Below the pieces are notes generated by a model. The model was not told the origin of the DNA, made no database searches, and saw only the letters and a list, made by a program, of their open reading frames with translations. Made by a program: the position numbers and the translations under genes. 64,000 bases of DNA from Clostridioides difficile (GTDB taxonomy: Bacteria > Bacillota > Clostridia > Peptostreptococcales > Peptostreptococcaceae): contig JABBZI010000020.1 of assembly GCA_012955965.1 (NCBI GenBank), forward strand, positions 16,954 to 80,953, in the 5' to 3' direction. Positions 26,780 to 35,528 of the stretch are shown here, piece after piece. Every line of letters begins with the position of its first letter. Positions within the stretch are counted from its first letter, which is position 1.

Positions 26780-27384
26780 ATTCCTATCCCCTTTTTTTGA
26801 TTTTTAAAATCCCCCAGGTGACTGACTTCATGTCATAAAATAATAAAATAAATGCTTTCTAAGTTGATTATATACTAATTTCCAACACTTTGCTTTAGAT
26901 TTAAATATTTTTTTAACAAAATTAGATAATACATAAAAATTTAATTTTTGGTACCTAATTTAAGTTAATTTTACTTCCTATTTTTGGCTATTTCTTAATA
27001 CTTAAACCCATTTTTTGATGCTTTAGTTTAATTAAATTATGTTTTGATTTTTTTTAAATCAAGTTTGAATTATTTCTATTCATTTTTTTGTTTTTATATA
27101 TTGATTGTGTATTTATTATTTTTCATTGCTTTTGGACTTGTTACAGATTTTTACTCCCTAAACTCAATTAGTAAAAACTTCTTAGAATAGCATTTTTTGG
27201 ACTAATTTTTTTGAATTTTTTTACTTTTCCTACTTTAATATTAATTATAGCTTCAAATTGAACATTTGTATATATTCATTTGAAGCCATAATTATTTTTT
27301 ATATAAAATTTTTTTAATATCGGATTAATTTAGACATTTTGACTTATTTTTCTATTTTTATTCATTTATTTTATACGCTTGATT
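26780..27384. other. Long AT-rich leader region of cooS
   Basis: No gene is visible in 605 bases. On the minus strand a TATAAT with a preceding TAGTA lies near 26866-26871 and is a candidate -10 for cooS, without a good -35. An inverted repeat occupies 27243-27292. The rest is T-rich on the plus strand, and I see no recognised riboswitch. Confidence 0.5.
27243..27292. repeat. Inverted repeat between ptb-like gene and cooS
   Basis: GCTTCAAAT (27250-27258) is complementary to ATTTGAAGC (27277-27285), and ATTAT/ATAAT flanks extend the stem with a one-base offset. On the plus strand it is followed by ATTTTTTATATAAAA. It lies downstream of the ptb-like gene, whose end it may mark, although the minus-strand U-tract is poor. 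Confidence 0.6.
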
Positions 27385-28296
27385 TTATTTCATACTCTTT
27401 GCTACAATAGCACCATATGCAATAGAATATAATTTAGATTCATGTGAATCAGCTCTTGATACTAAAACTATAGGAGCCTTTGCACCCATAATTATACCTG
27501 CTGATTTAGAGTCTGCCATATATGTAAAGGCTTTCCCTATTCCATTACCAACCTCAATTGTTGGAACCAACATAATATCTACATCACCAGATACTTCACT
27601 CTTAAATCCCTTTATTTCACTAGCTTCTTTTGAAACAGCTAAATCAAAAGCTAAAGGACCTTCTACAATTACATTTTCTCCAAATTCTCCTTCTTTACAA
27701 GCCTTCGCTAACATATCTGCATCTACAGTAGCTTGCATCTTAGGATTTACTTTTTCTTTAGCTGCTAAGCATGCAACTTTTACAGTTTCCATACCTAAAG
27801 CTTTTGCAGCTTTTATTGAATTTTTTAATATCTTTGCCTTTTGCTCATAATCAGGAGCTATGTTCATACCTCCATCTGTAGTTATAAGTAATTTATGGTA
27901 TCTTTCTAACTCATATACCATTACATGGCTTAATAAACTATCAGTTCTAAGACCATAGTCTTTATTTAACACTTCTTTTAAGATAACTGATGTATCTAAT
28001 AATCCTTTCATTACAAAATCAGCTTCTTTACTTGATACTAGTTTAACTGCTATTTCTGCACAATCTTTGATATCATCCTTATCCACTATTCTGATACCAT
28101 TTAAATCAAATCCTATTTCTTTTGATATGTCTCTTATTTTTTCTTCATTTCCAACTAATATAGGAGTAATTATATTTCTTTCTACAGCATCTTTTATTGC
28201 CATCAAAACCTCTTTGTCATGAGCTGCTGCTACAGAAAGTACTATTTTCTCTCCTCCCTTAAGTTGCTCTAAAATATCATCTAATTTCTTTATCAA
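27385..28296 (-). CDS. ptb: Phosphate butyryltransferase-like acyltransferase
   Basis: The 303-residue product belongs to the phosphate acetyl/butyryltransferase family. It has GGEKIVLSVAAAHDKEVL near residue 14, FVMKGLLDTSVILKEVLN near 94, LITTDGGMNIAPDYEQK near 136, and ends with IVLVSRADSHESKLYSIAYG. Ptb exchanges CoA and phosphate on butyryl groups; Pta does so on acetyl groups. Length and sequence favour Ptb or a branched-acyl variant. No kinase (buk/ack) gene is adjacent. The start is TTG at 28296, placed 7 bases after GGGAGGGG. It lies just before the CODH/ACS cluster and might act on acyl-CoA made there, which is inference. Confidence 0.82.
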   Translation of the reverse strand: MIKKLDDILEQLKGGEKIVLSVAAAHDKEVLMAIKDAVERNIITPILVGNEEKIRDISKEIGFDLNGIRIVDKDDIKDCAEIAVKLVSSKEADFVMKGLLDTSVILKEVLNKDYGLRTDSLLSHVMVYELERYHKLLITTDGGMNIAPDYEQKAKILKNSIKAAKALGMETVKVACLAAKEKVNPKMQATVDADMLAKACKEGEFGENVIVEGPLAFDLAVSKEASEIKGFKSEVSGDVDIMLVPTIEVGNGIGKAFTYMADSKSAGIIMGAKAPIVLVSRADSHESKLYSIAYGAIVAKSMK

Positions 28297-28765
28297 AAGT
28301 AACCCCTCCCTTATATATATTTAACTAAATAATACCATATTTATTATCTCTTTTCCCAATTTATTTTTTATGTTACAAAGAATTGATACAACTAAAAATT
28401 TGGTTAATATCCCAAATTTATGTTGATTTAATATTCATGTTATATTACTGTCCATAGCTTAGTTTTATTTATATGTATCCATATATATAAAATCAATTTT
28501 TTTATTTCTATTTATTTTTAATTGAGTTTATATAATACTGATTTACTAATGTTCTAATTCCATTTTGTTTCACATGTATCTTTACACATAACAATAAAAA
28601 AGTATGTGCCTATAGTCAAAATCAACTATAAACACATACTTTTTATACTTATATTTAGATTAACATATCTAAAATATTTATATTAGCATACCTAAGTATT
28701 TCATCTTCATCTTAGTATTTTTTAAGATGGAGTATTCGCATATACTTATAAAATTTACTATTACC
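28297..28765. other. AT-rich spacer with terminator
   Basis: Apart from the terminator at 28596-28644 I see no gene or conserved element. The promoter of the ptb-like gene must lie in the right half of this gap read on the minus strand. Confidence 0.5.
28596..28644. terminator. Bidirectional terminator
   Basis: AAAAAGTATGTG and CACATACTTTTT pair, with an inner TATAG/CTATA. A runs precede and T runs follow the stem. It lies downstream of the TPR protein gene. Confidence 0.85.
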
Positions 28766-29908
28766 TTACTTATTTATTCCAAGCTCTTTTAAACAAGCAA
28801 TCGTAATTTCATCTTGTGGATTCAATTCATAAGCTCTTTCTATATAGTAAGTCGCATCATCAATATCACCATTATTTAAATAAGCCATACCTAAATTACA
28901 AAGTATTTCTGGGTCTTCCTTTATCTTAGCAGCTTGTTCAAAATACTCTATTGCTTTATCTAAATTATTTTTATAAGCTTCACAAAGCCCTAATTCCACT
29001 ATAGCATCTACTTGCTTAGGCTTTATTATCAATATCTTCCCCAAATACATCTCAGCCTGTTCTATCTCTCCCATACCCTTATATCCAAGTGCTATCATGA
29101 ACAACAAGTTCCACCAATCCATATGTTCTTCTTCTAATGGAAGTAGTTTCTCTAATCCTTCTTTAAATTTACCTTGGAATACAAGCGTATATCCTTCTTC
29201 ATACTGAACTTTAAAGTCCATCTTTCCTAAGTTATCTTGTATCTCAGCCACCAAATCAGCCTCTAATCCAAGTCTTAATGCATCTTCCCAAGTTAGCTTA
29301 GTTTTTAGATATTGACCTTGATTATAATAATGATAACCTAAATGGTAATAACCTAATGCAAAATTCTCATCAACATAGATTATATTCTCAAGTTTAGCCA
29401 TTGCTTCAAGTAAAAATGCATTCATTGCCTTCTCATCCATATCTTTTTGATACTGTTTTGCTATCTCTTGGCAAACTATTGCATAGTTATACATTGCATC
29501 TAAATCATCTGGATACATTGTTATAAATGCTTTTATATATATTAAAGAATCCGTATGTTCGCCAATCTCAAAGTATTTTCTTGACATATATCCCATATAC
29601 GCCTTTAAATCCAGATTAATATCTTTAGATAAAGCATTTAAAAATTTTTCATATTCTCCATTGTTTTTAAATTTACTATCTACACCAATTATATATATCA
29701 TAGCATCTGCTATAGACATTGAGTTTAACTTATCTTGGGCAGTCTTTTCTTTTATTCCTTTTACCAATACTTCATTTTTTATAGGTACATCTAATCCACC
29801 TTTTGGAACATCATAACTCTTTAATTTAAACTCTCCACCATGCTTTATAGTAATAAAAGCTAGTTCCTCTGCCTTTTTTAGCAAATATTTTTCTATTTTA
29901 AAATCCAT
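28766..29908 (-). CDS. Tetratricopeptide repeat protein
   Basis: The 380-residue product has a unique N-terminal region (1-110), then helical repeats. Clear TPR units include DLDAMYNYAIVCQEIAKQY, FALGYYHLGYHYYNQGQYL, and the C-terminal series from about 270 to 375 (for example EILCNLGMAYLNNGDIDDA). No signal peptide or membrane segment is seen, so it is probably a cytoplasmic scaffold. It follows the B12-binding radical SAM gene by 17 bases and is very likely cotranscribed, suggesting that the two proteins act together. The partner and function are unknown. AGGAGG precedes the ATG. Confidence 0.82.
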   Translation of the reverse strand: MDFKIEKYLLKKAEELAFITIKHGGEFKLKSYDVPKGGLDVPIKNEVLVKGIKEKTAQDKLNSMSIADAMIYIIGVDSKFKNNGEYEKFLNALSKDINLDLKAYMGYMSRKYFEIGEHTDSLIYIKAFITMYPDDLDAMYNYAIVCQEIAKQYQKDMDEKAMNAFLLEAMAKLENIIYVDENFALGYYHLGYHYYNQGQYLKTKLTWEDALRLGLEADLVAEIQDNLGKMDFKVQYEEGYTLVFQGKFKEGLEKLLPLEEEHMDWWNLLFMIALGYKGMGEIEQAEMYLGKILIIKPKQVDAIVELGLCEAYKNNLDKAIEYFEQAAKIKEDPEILCNLGMAYLNNGDIDDATYYIERAYELNPQDEITIACLKELGINK

Positions 29909-29925
29909 TTTTTCCTCCTAAATAT

Positions 29926-31680
29926 TTAAATCTCTACTTTATGAGTTTTAGATTTCTCAAATACTTTTTTATCATCATATTCAAACAAGACTATATTTTT
30001 TTCTTTTCTTATTTCTATATTTATATCACTTTTTAAATCCACAATATTGAATTTAAATGGCTCGAAATGAACATATTTTATTATATGTTTAGCTGGTTTA
30101 TCAACAAAATTAGGTAAATATGTTGATAAGTTATCATTATCCTGTAAAAATACATGGCATCTATTCTTAAAATCATCCACATCTAACTTATTAAAAAACT
30201 GTGGTATATTTGATGTTTTTCCCAGTGATATATAGTCATACTTTAATATATCATTGAATACATCATTATCTACATTTATATTTTGATTATAGAAATCTAT
30301 CAATATTTTATACAGTTGATTCTTTCCTTGTGCTAAATCAAAGTATCCATTCTCATCGAAATACTTAGCAAAAGTCTCAAAGAATTTAAAAGGACTTTGT
30401 TTATAAAATCTCCCTATAATATATCTCATAGATAACACAAAATTTTTAGAATTGTAATATCTCTCCAATATATCCTCTATATCCTTTAGCTTCAATGTTT
30501 CCTCATAACTTATATAATTATTATATAAAAATTCATATGGAGCATAATCTTTATATTTAAAACCATGTTCATCTGCCACTTTTCTCATGCCTGTCCCTTT
30601 AATCATCTTTAAAAAACCTAATTGTAGATGCTCTATACCTAAATTAAATACATCATTAAAGGAATTCTCAAAGCTCTTATAATCTTCATAAGGAAGCCCT
30701 GCAATTAAATCTAAGTGCTGATGTATATTTCTATAAGATGCTACAGTCTGCACAACATGAGACAATTTTTTAAAATCATCCCTTCTACCTACTGCATCAA
30801 GTGTTTTTTCATTTGTAGATTGTACCCCTATTTCAAACTGAAAGAGACCTTCTTTACAATCAGCTAAAAATTCAAGCATCTTATCATCTATCAAATACGC
30901 TGTAACTTCAAAATGATAAGTTGTATATCCATTATCATTTTTCATAAGAAAATCCATAATTTCCATAGCCACTTTTTTATTTGCATTAAAGGTTCTATCA
31001 ATAAACTTTATCTGTGATACCCTTGCATCTATTAAAGCTTTCAAATCACTCTTTATCCTATCTAAACTAAAATATCTTAGACCTGGAATAGTAGATGATA
31101 AACAATACTGACAGTTAAAAGGACAACCTCTTGATGATTCATAATACACTATTCTATTTTCATATTCCTTTGGATTTAAATTTTCATAAGGGCTAGGAAT
31201 CTCGTCCAAGTTTTGAAGTAATTCCATCGGTTTATTCACTATTATCTCATTGCCTTGTCTATATACAAGTCCATTTACATCGTTTATTTCTTTTTTACCT
31301 TGTAAGTGAAGTACTAAGTCTTTAAAAATTAATTCTCCTTCTCCATAAAGTATATAATCCACAAAATCATACTTTTTCATTGCCTCATAGCTATCATAAC
31401 TAACTTCTGGTCCGCCCAAAGCTATTTTAGTATTAGGTCTAATTTTCTTCAGATTATCACAAAGCTTAACTATATCTCCCACATTCCAAATATATGTGGA
31501 GAATAATATTATATCATACTCATTTTTGTATATATCCTTTAAAATATAGTCCAAATCATTGTTTATCGTATATTCTTTCATATCAACATCTAACAAATCT
31601 CTTACAAATTCTTTTAAGTATCTTATCGCTAGATTTGTATGAATAAACTTAGAATTTAATGTTGTTAATAAAATTTTCAA
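29926..31680 (-). CDS. B12-binding domain radical SAM protein (DUF4080 type)
   Basis: The 584-residue product has an N-terminal cobalamin-binding domain (1-140), then a radical SAM core with CX3CX2C in ESSRGCPFNCQYCLSS near residue 185, then a C-terminal region of the DUF4080 type. Class B radical SAM enzymes of this layout usually methylate or cyclise unreactive carbon centres, but the substrate here is unknown. Start is TTG at 31680 with GAGGTGAG upstream. It is operonic with a TPR protein gene. No RiPP precursor is obvious beside it. Confidence 0.85.
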   Translation of the reverse strand: MKILLTTLNSKFIHTNLAIRYLKEFVRDLLDVDMKEYTINNDLDYILKDIYKNEYDIILFSTYIWNVGDIVKLCDNLKKIRPNTKIALGGPEVSYDSYEAMKKYDFVDYILYGEGELIFKDLVLHLQGKKEINDVNGLVYRQGNEIIVNKPMELLQNLDEIPSPYENLNPKEYENRIVYYESSRGCPFNCQYCLSSTIPGLRYFSLDRIKSDLKALIDARVSQIKFIDRTFNANKKVAMEIMDFLMKNDNGYTTYHFEVTAYLIDDKMLEFLADCKEGLFQFEIGVQSTNEKTLDAVGRRDDFKKLSHVVQTVASYRNIHQHLDLIAGLPYEDYKSFENSFNDVFNLGIEHLQLGFLKMIKGTGMRKVADEHGFKYKDYAPYEFLYNNYISYEETLKLKDIEDILERYYNSKNFVLSMRYIIGRFYKQSPFKFFETFAKYFDENGYFDLAQGKNQLYKILIDFYNQNINVDNDVFNDILKYDYISLGKTSNIPQFFNKLDVDDFKNRCHVFLQDNDNLSTYLPNFVDKPAKHIIKYVHFEPFKFNIVDLKSDINIEIRKEKNIVLFEYDDKKVFEKSKTHKVEI

Positions 31681-31815
31681 ATATTTCTCACCTCTTTTTA
31701 AGATTATACTGTCTTTTTGTACCCCTTATAGGTTAGAATAGTATATGTAAAGTTTTAATAATATCTATATAATTAATTTATTAATTTCAAGTAATGTGAG
31801 GAAAGGAAGTTTTTT

Positions 31816-32022
31816 ATGGAATTAATTGAAAAAGTATCTATCAACTCTTTATCAAAAAGAGATCTACTACTTATTATAAAGTCTCTTGAATACACTAATG
31901 AAAATACTCAAATTAGTGATTTCATCGACCTTAGAAATAATATTGTAAAGGAATTATGTTTTTTAACTGACACTAAGGAAAAAGATTTTCTGGATTATCT
32001 AGAGAAAAATAGCACACTCTGA
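31816..32022 (+). CDS. Small unknown protein
   Basis: The 68-residue product (MELIEKVSINSLSKRDLLL...) is predicted to be helical, acidic and soluble. It has a good ribosome site, GAGGAAAGGAAG, before its ATG. I do not recognise it. It converges on a 307-residue orphan gene with only 4 bases between the two stop codons and no terminator between them. Confidence 0.6.
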   Translation: MELIEKVSINSLSKRDLLLIIKSLEYTNENTQISDFIDLRNNIVKELCFLTDTKEKDFLDYLEKNSTL

Positions 32023-32026
32023 TAGC

Positions 32027-32950
32027 CTAAACCTTTTTAAATTTCAATATATGAATACCTGATTTAGAATTTATTTTTATGCTTAATATGTTATCATTAA
32101 AGGTTTTTGACATAACTGTTATTTGATTAAATATGGGGTCTATTATAGTATTACCTTCTTCAAGTCTTATAAGACTTCTTGGGTCTATTTTTTTATTATA
32201 TGCCTTAACTCCAATTTTATATTTTCTCAATTTAACAACATATTCCGACATAGAAAAAATGAAATCTATATTATCTTCATTTAATTCACTATCTTCACCC
32301 AAAATGGATAATATAGATTTTTTTATGCTCTTAATTCCTTCATTTTCTACAGCTCTATCTTGCATATATACATCATATAAGATGTTTAACACGTTTAATA
32401 GAACACTTTCTTCATCATACTCTTCAAACTTTGAATCAATATATTTATCAATTAATTGTATTGCTTTAATCCTTGCCATCTGAAATTTTACAATATCTGA
32501 TTTGTCTAATTCTATAGAAAATCCTATTATCTTGTCTTTAATACTCTGTAGTAATTCGACATATTCTATTTTACTATTATTTATAAGATTGTGCATAACA
32601 GAATTATATGCTACAGAACCTAATAAATAATCAAATAAAGATTCTTCTTTTTTAAAATAATTCACATATCTTTTTATTAGTCTAACAACCTCATCCTCAC
32701 TTTTTTGGATATTAGTATTCGATAAAATTAATGGTAATAAAATATTTAAAAAATTAATAGTCCCTATTTTCTCTCCATAAAATCTATAGTAAATAAGTTC
32801 ATCTCTCAGTCTATTTTCGTCTATATATACACATCTTTGCGTTTTATCATCTATTAAGGATTTTGTATTTATTATAATTAAATCTTTAAGAGCCCTACTT
32901 GCACTACTAAAGGAAGATGTATAGACTTTTTTTAGTAATTCATCATTCAT
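32027..32950 (-). CDS. Unknown 307-residue protein
   Basis: The product has no signal peptide, no membrane segment and no catalytic motif that I can see. It is largely helical for about 230 residues, with a beta-rich C-terminal part (from about 240, containing IDPRSLIRLEEGNTIIDP and ending KSGIHILKFKKV). I do not recognise the family. It is a single gene between argS and the B12-radical SAM gene. The ATG follows AAAGGATA at a normal distance. Confidence 0.7.
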   Translation of the reverse strand: MNDELLKKVYTSSFSSASRALKDLIIINTKSLIDDKTQRCVYIDENRLRDELIYYRFYGEKIGTINFLNILLPLILSNTNIQKSEDEVVRLIKRYVNYFKKEESLFDYLLGSVAYNSVMHNLINNSKIEYVELLQSIKDKIIGFSIELDKSDIVKFQMARIKAIQLIDKYIDSKFEEYDEESVLLNVLNILYDVYMQDRAVENEGIKSIKKSILSILGEDSELNEDNIDFIFSMSEYVVKLRKYKIGVKAYNKKIDPRSLIRLEEGNTIIDPIFNQITVMSKTFNDNILSIKINSKSGIHILKFKKV

Positions 32951-33005
32951 AAATATATCCTTTCTAAAAAATTGAATCTAAATATCTTGCCATTAAAAAA
33001 AAAGA

Positions 33006-33028
33006 GACAGCCCGTTTAAGAAGCTGTC
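33006..33028 (-). terminator. Terminator downstream of argS
   Basis: On the minus strand GACAGC pairs with GCTGTC over an 11-base loop and is followed by CTCTTTTTTTTTAA. A second hairpin (33040-33075, GATAGTAG/CTACTATC) lies between it and argS. Confidence 0.82.
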
Positions 33029-33039
33029 ATATATAGGGG

Positions 33040-33075
33040 GATAGTAGTGTACAAAAATCATTGTAATCTACTATC
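33040..33075 (-). repeat. Hairpin preceding the argS terminator
   Basis: GATAGTAG (33040-33047) pairs exactly with CTACTATC (33068-33075) over a 20-base loop. There is no U-tract of its own. It may stabilise the argS 3' end. Confidence 0.6.
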
Positions 33076-33203
33076 TATATATTATTATACGATACTACTT
33101 TTTTATATGTAAAGCATCAGTTTTCGACATCCCTATATTTTACAGTTATACAAATTGCGTACTAAGTTCAATTTTATTCTTTTTATTTCAACATTTTATC
33201 GTA

Positions 33204-34904
33204 TTACATTCTTTCAGGAGCGTGCATTCCCAACAGTTCCAAGGAATTCTCTAAAGTTTGTTTTGTAGCTAGAACTAATGCAAGTCTCGCTTTTCTAATT
33301 TCCAAATTTTCTACTAAAATTGGATTGTCATGATAAAATTTATTAAACGCTTGAGCCAAATCTAACATAAATCTAGTCACTATATGTGGCTCATTTTTCT
33401 TTAGAGCAAGTAAAATATTTTTGTTAAATGATTCTATAACTCTAAGAACTTCTGCACTATCTTCATCAGCTAACAGACTATAATCTATATCAGAAGTTAT
33501 TTCTTCTTCTGCTTTTCTTAAAACTGCACAACATCTCGCATGTGTATATTGAACATATGGTCCAGTCTCACCATCAAAGCTTAATGTTCTTTCCCATGAG
33601 AATGTGTAGTCTTTAATTCTACTATTGGACAATTCTTGGAATACTACTGCACCAACACCTACTTGTTTAGATATTTCATCTACATTTTTAGCATTTGGAT
33701 TTTTAGTAAGTATAATGTCTTTAGTCTTATCTATAGCTTGATTTAAAGCGTCTTCTAAAAATACTACTCTTCCTTTTCTAGTTGACATGGTACCTTCTTC
33801 AAGAGCTACCATACCAAATCCAACATGAGTCAAATCTTTTGCCCAATCATATCCCATAAGCTCAATTACCTTAAACCATTGTTGGAAATGTAAGTTTTGT
33901 TGAGAACCAACTACATATATACATTTGTCAAAATTATAAGTTTCTTTTCTATATATTGCAGCAGCTAAATCTCTTGTCATATATAATGTTGAACCATCAT
34001 TCTTAGTAATAAGTGCTGGTGGCATTTTATATTCTTCTAAATCAACAATCTTTGCGCCTTTAGACTCTATTAGAAGATTTTTTTCTTCTAATAACTCAAT
34101 AACTTTACCCATCTTATCAGAATAGAAACTCTCCCCTGCCAAAGAATCAAATTCTATATCTAAAAGCTTATATACTCTGTTAAATTCTTTTAAACTCTCA
34201 TCTCTGAACCATTGCCATAATTCTTTTGCTTCCTCGTCGCCATTTTCTAATTTAGTAAACCATGCTCTTGCTTCATCTTCCATTTCTGGATATTGTTCAG
34301 CCTCATCATGGAATCTTACATATAATTTTAGCAATTCTGGAATTGGATTAGATTCTACTACTTCTTTTTCTCCCCACTTTTTAAAGGCCACTATTAACTT
34401 ACCAAATTGAGTTCCATAGTCACCTAAATGATTTATTCTTATAGTCTTGTATCCTTGTGAGTCATATATCTTATATAAGGCATTACCTATAACTGTAGTT
34501 CTTATATGCCCTATATGGAAAGGTTTTGCTATATTTGGAGAAGAATACTCAACTATTACAGTTTTATCTTTACCAAAATCACTATGACCGTAATTTTCTT
34601 TTTCTGCTAGTACTTTTTTGATTACAGTTTCTGCTAATTGAGATTTATTTACAAAAAAGTTTACATATCCACCTAATTGTATTACCTTTGTTATCTCTCC
34701 ACTTGGTTCTATACTTTCTGCCAATTCATTTGCTATCATATTTGGAGCTTTTCTAAACACTTTAGCTAATTTAAAGCATGGAAAAGCATAGTCACCCATG
34801 TCCTTATTTGGTGGAACTTCTATAAGTGCCTCTATCTCTTCTTTCGATAAATCTTCTATTTTTTCTTTAAGGCAATTTGATATTGCTACCTTGAAATCTT
34901 GCAT
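33204..34904 (-). CDS. argS: Arginyl-tRNA synthetase
   Basis: The 566-residue product is a class I aminoacyl-tRNA synthetase. It has the ArgRS N-terminal additional domain (1-110), the HIGH signature in SSPNIAKPFHIGHIRTT near 125, a KMSKS-equivalent EGTMSTRKGRVV near 370, and an ArgRS-type anticodon-binding domain ending LLGMHAPERM. It charges tRNA-Arg. GAGGAGC lies just before the ATG. Length is typical. No T-box precedes it. Confidence 0.97.
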   Translation of the reverse strand: MQDFKVAISNCLKEKIEDLSKEEIEALIEVPPNKDMGDYAFPCFKLAKVFRKAPNMIANELAESIEPSGEITKVIQLGGYVNFFVNKSQLAETVIKKVLAEKENYGHSDFGKDKTVIVEYSSPNIAKPFHIGHIRTTVIGNALYKIYDSQGYKTIRINHLGDYGTQFGKLIVAFKKWGEKEVVESNPIPELLKLYVRFHDEAEQYPEMEDEARAWFTKLENGDEEAKELWQWFRDESLKEFNRVYKLLDIEFDSLAGESFYSDKMGKVIELLEEKNLLIESKGAKIVDLEEYKMPPALITKNDGSTLYMTRDLAAAIYRKETYNFDKCIYVVGSQQNLHFQQWFKVIELMGYDWAKDLTHVGFGMVALEEGTMSTRKGRVVFLEDALNQAIDKTKDIILTKNPNAKNVDEISKQVGVGAVVFQELSNSRIKDYTFSWERTLSFDGETGPYVQYTHARCCAVLRKAEEEITSDIDYSLLADEDSAEVLRVIESFNKNILLALKKNEPHIVTRFMLDLAQAFNKFYHDNPILVENLEIRKARLALVLATKQTLENSLELLGMHAPERM

Positions 34905-35093
34905 CTTGTTGCTCCTCTCTACATTGTACCTGGTTTATATTGTGCTTATCTCTTTATGTTAAATCAAATTTCGTGTTTTTTCAAGTATTTCATTACATGG
35001 CAAAGTACTTTAAAAATTGTACCTTTTGTACTAATTATCCCTATGTTAAAAATACTATTTTTACATGCAATTTTTTATTCTTTTATTAATTTT

Positions 35094-35507
35094 CTACAAA
35101 TCTTTTTCACTTTTAACTTTTATTCCTGCTTCTTCAAGTAGTTTTGCTGTGACACCTTTTCCTGAGATTTTTTTACCAGAAAAACTACCATCATAAATTA
35201 AATTACACCCACAAGATGGACTACCTTCTTTTAATATTGCTTCGCTACATACATATAAATTTGCTATTTTTAGAGTCTCTTTAGCACCCTTTACGAAGTT
35301 TTCTGTCACATCCTTATTATCGTTGGTAATTACCTTATTATCAACTATCTCAGCAGGTGGTCTTGGTGTAGATAGACCACCTAACTGTTCTGGACACACA
35401 AGTGTAAATTCTTTGCCTTTTAAATATTCCTTAACTTTTTCATTTTCATTATTATCGCCACTATATTTACAATTTATTCCTATTAAACATGCAGATACTA
35501 ATATCAT
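35094..35507 (-). CDS. DUF523 family protein
   Basis: The 137-residue product carries the hallmark segments of DUF523: ILVSACLIGINCKYSG at the N-terminus, VCPEQLGGLSTPRPPAEI near residue 38, and EGSPSCGCNLIYDGSF near 97. Conserved cysteines suggest metal or iron-sulfur binding. Function is not established. It is encoded 21 bases after mutS2 and is likely cotranscribed with it. Confidence 0.88.
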   Translation of the reverse strand: MILVSACLIGINCKYSGDNNENEKVKEYLKGKEFTLVCPEQLGGLSTPRPPAEIVDNKVITNDNKDVTENFVKGAKETLKIANLYVCSEAILKEGSPSCGCNLIYDGSFSGKKISGKGVTAKLLEEAGIKVKSEKDL

Positions 35508-35528
35508 AAAAATGTGCTCCCATACAAA

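Noticed and set aside
26780..27384. Cobalamin riboswitch controlling the CODH/ACS cluster
   Set aside because: No B12-box-like sequence is visible in the leader or in other cluster gaps.
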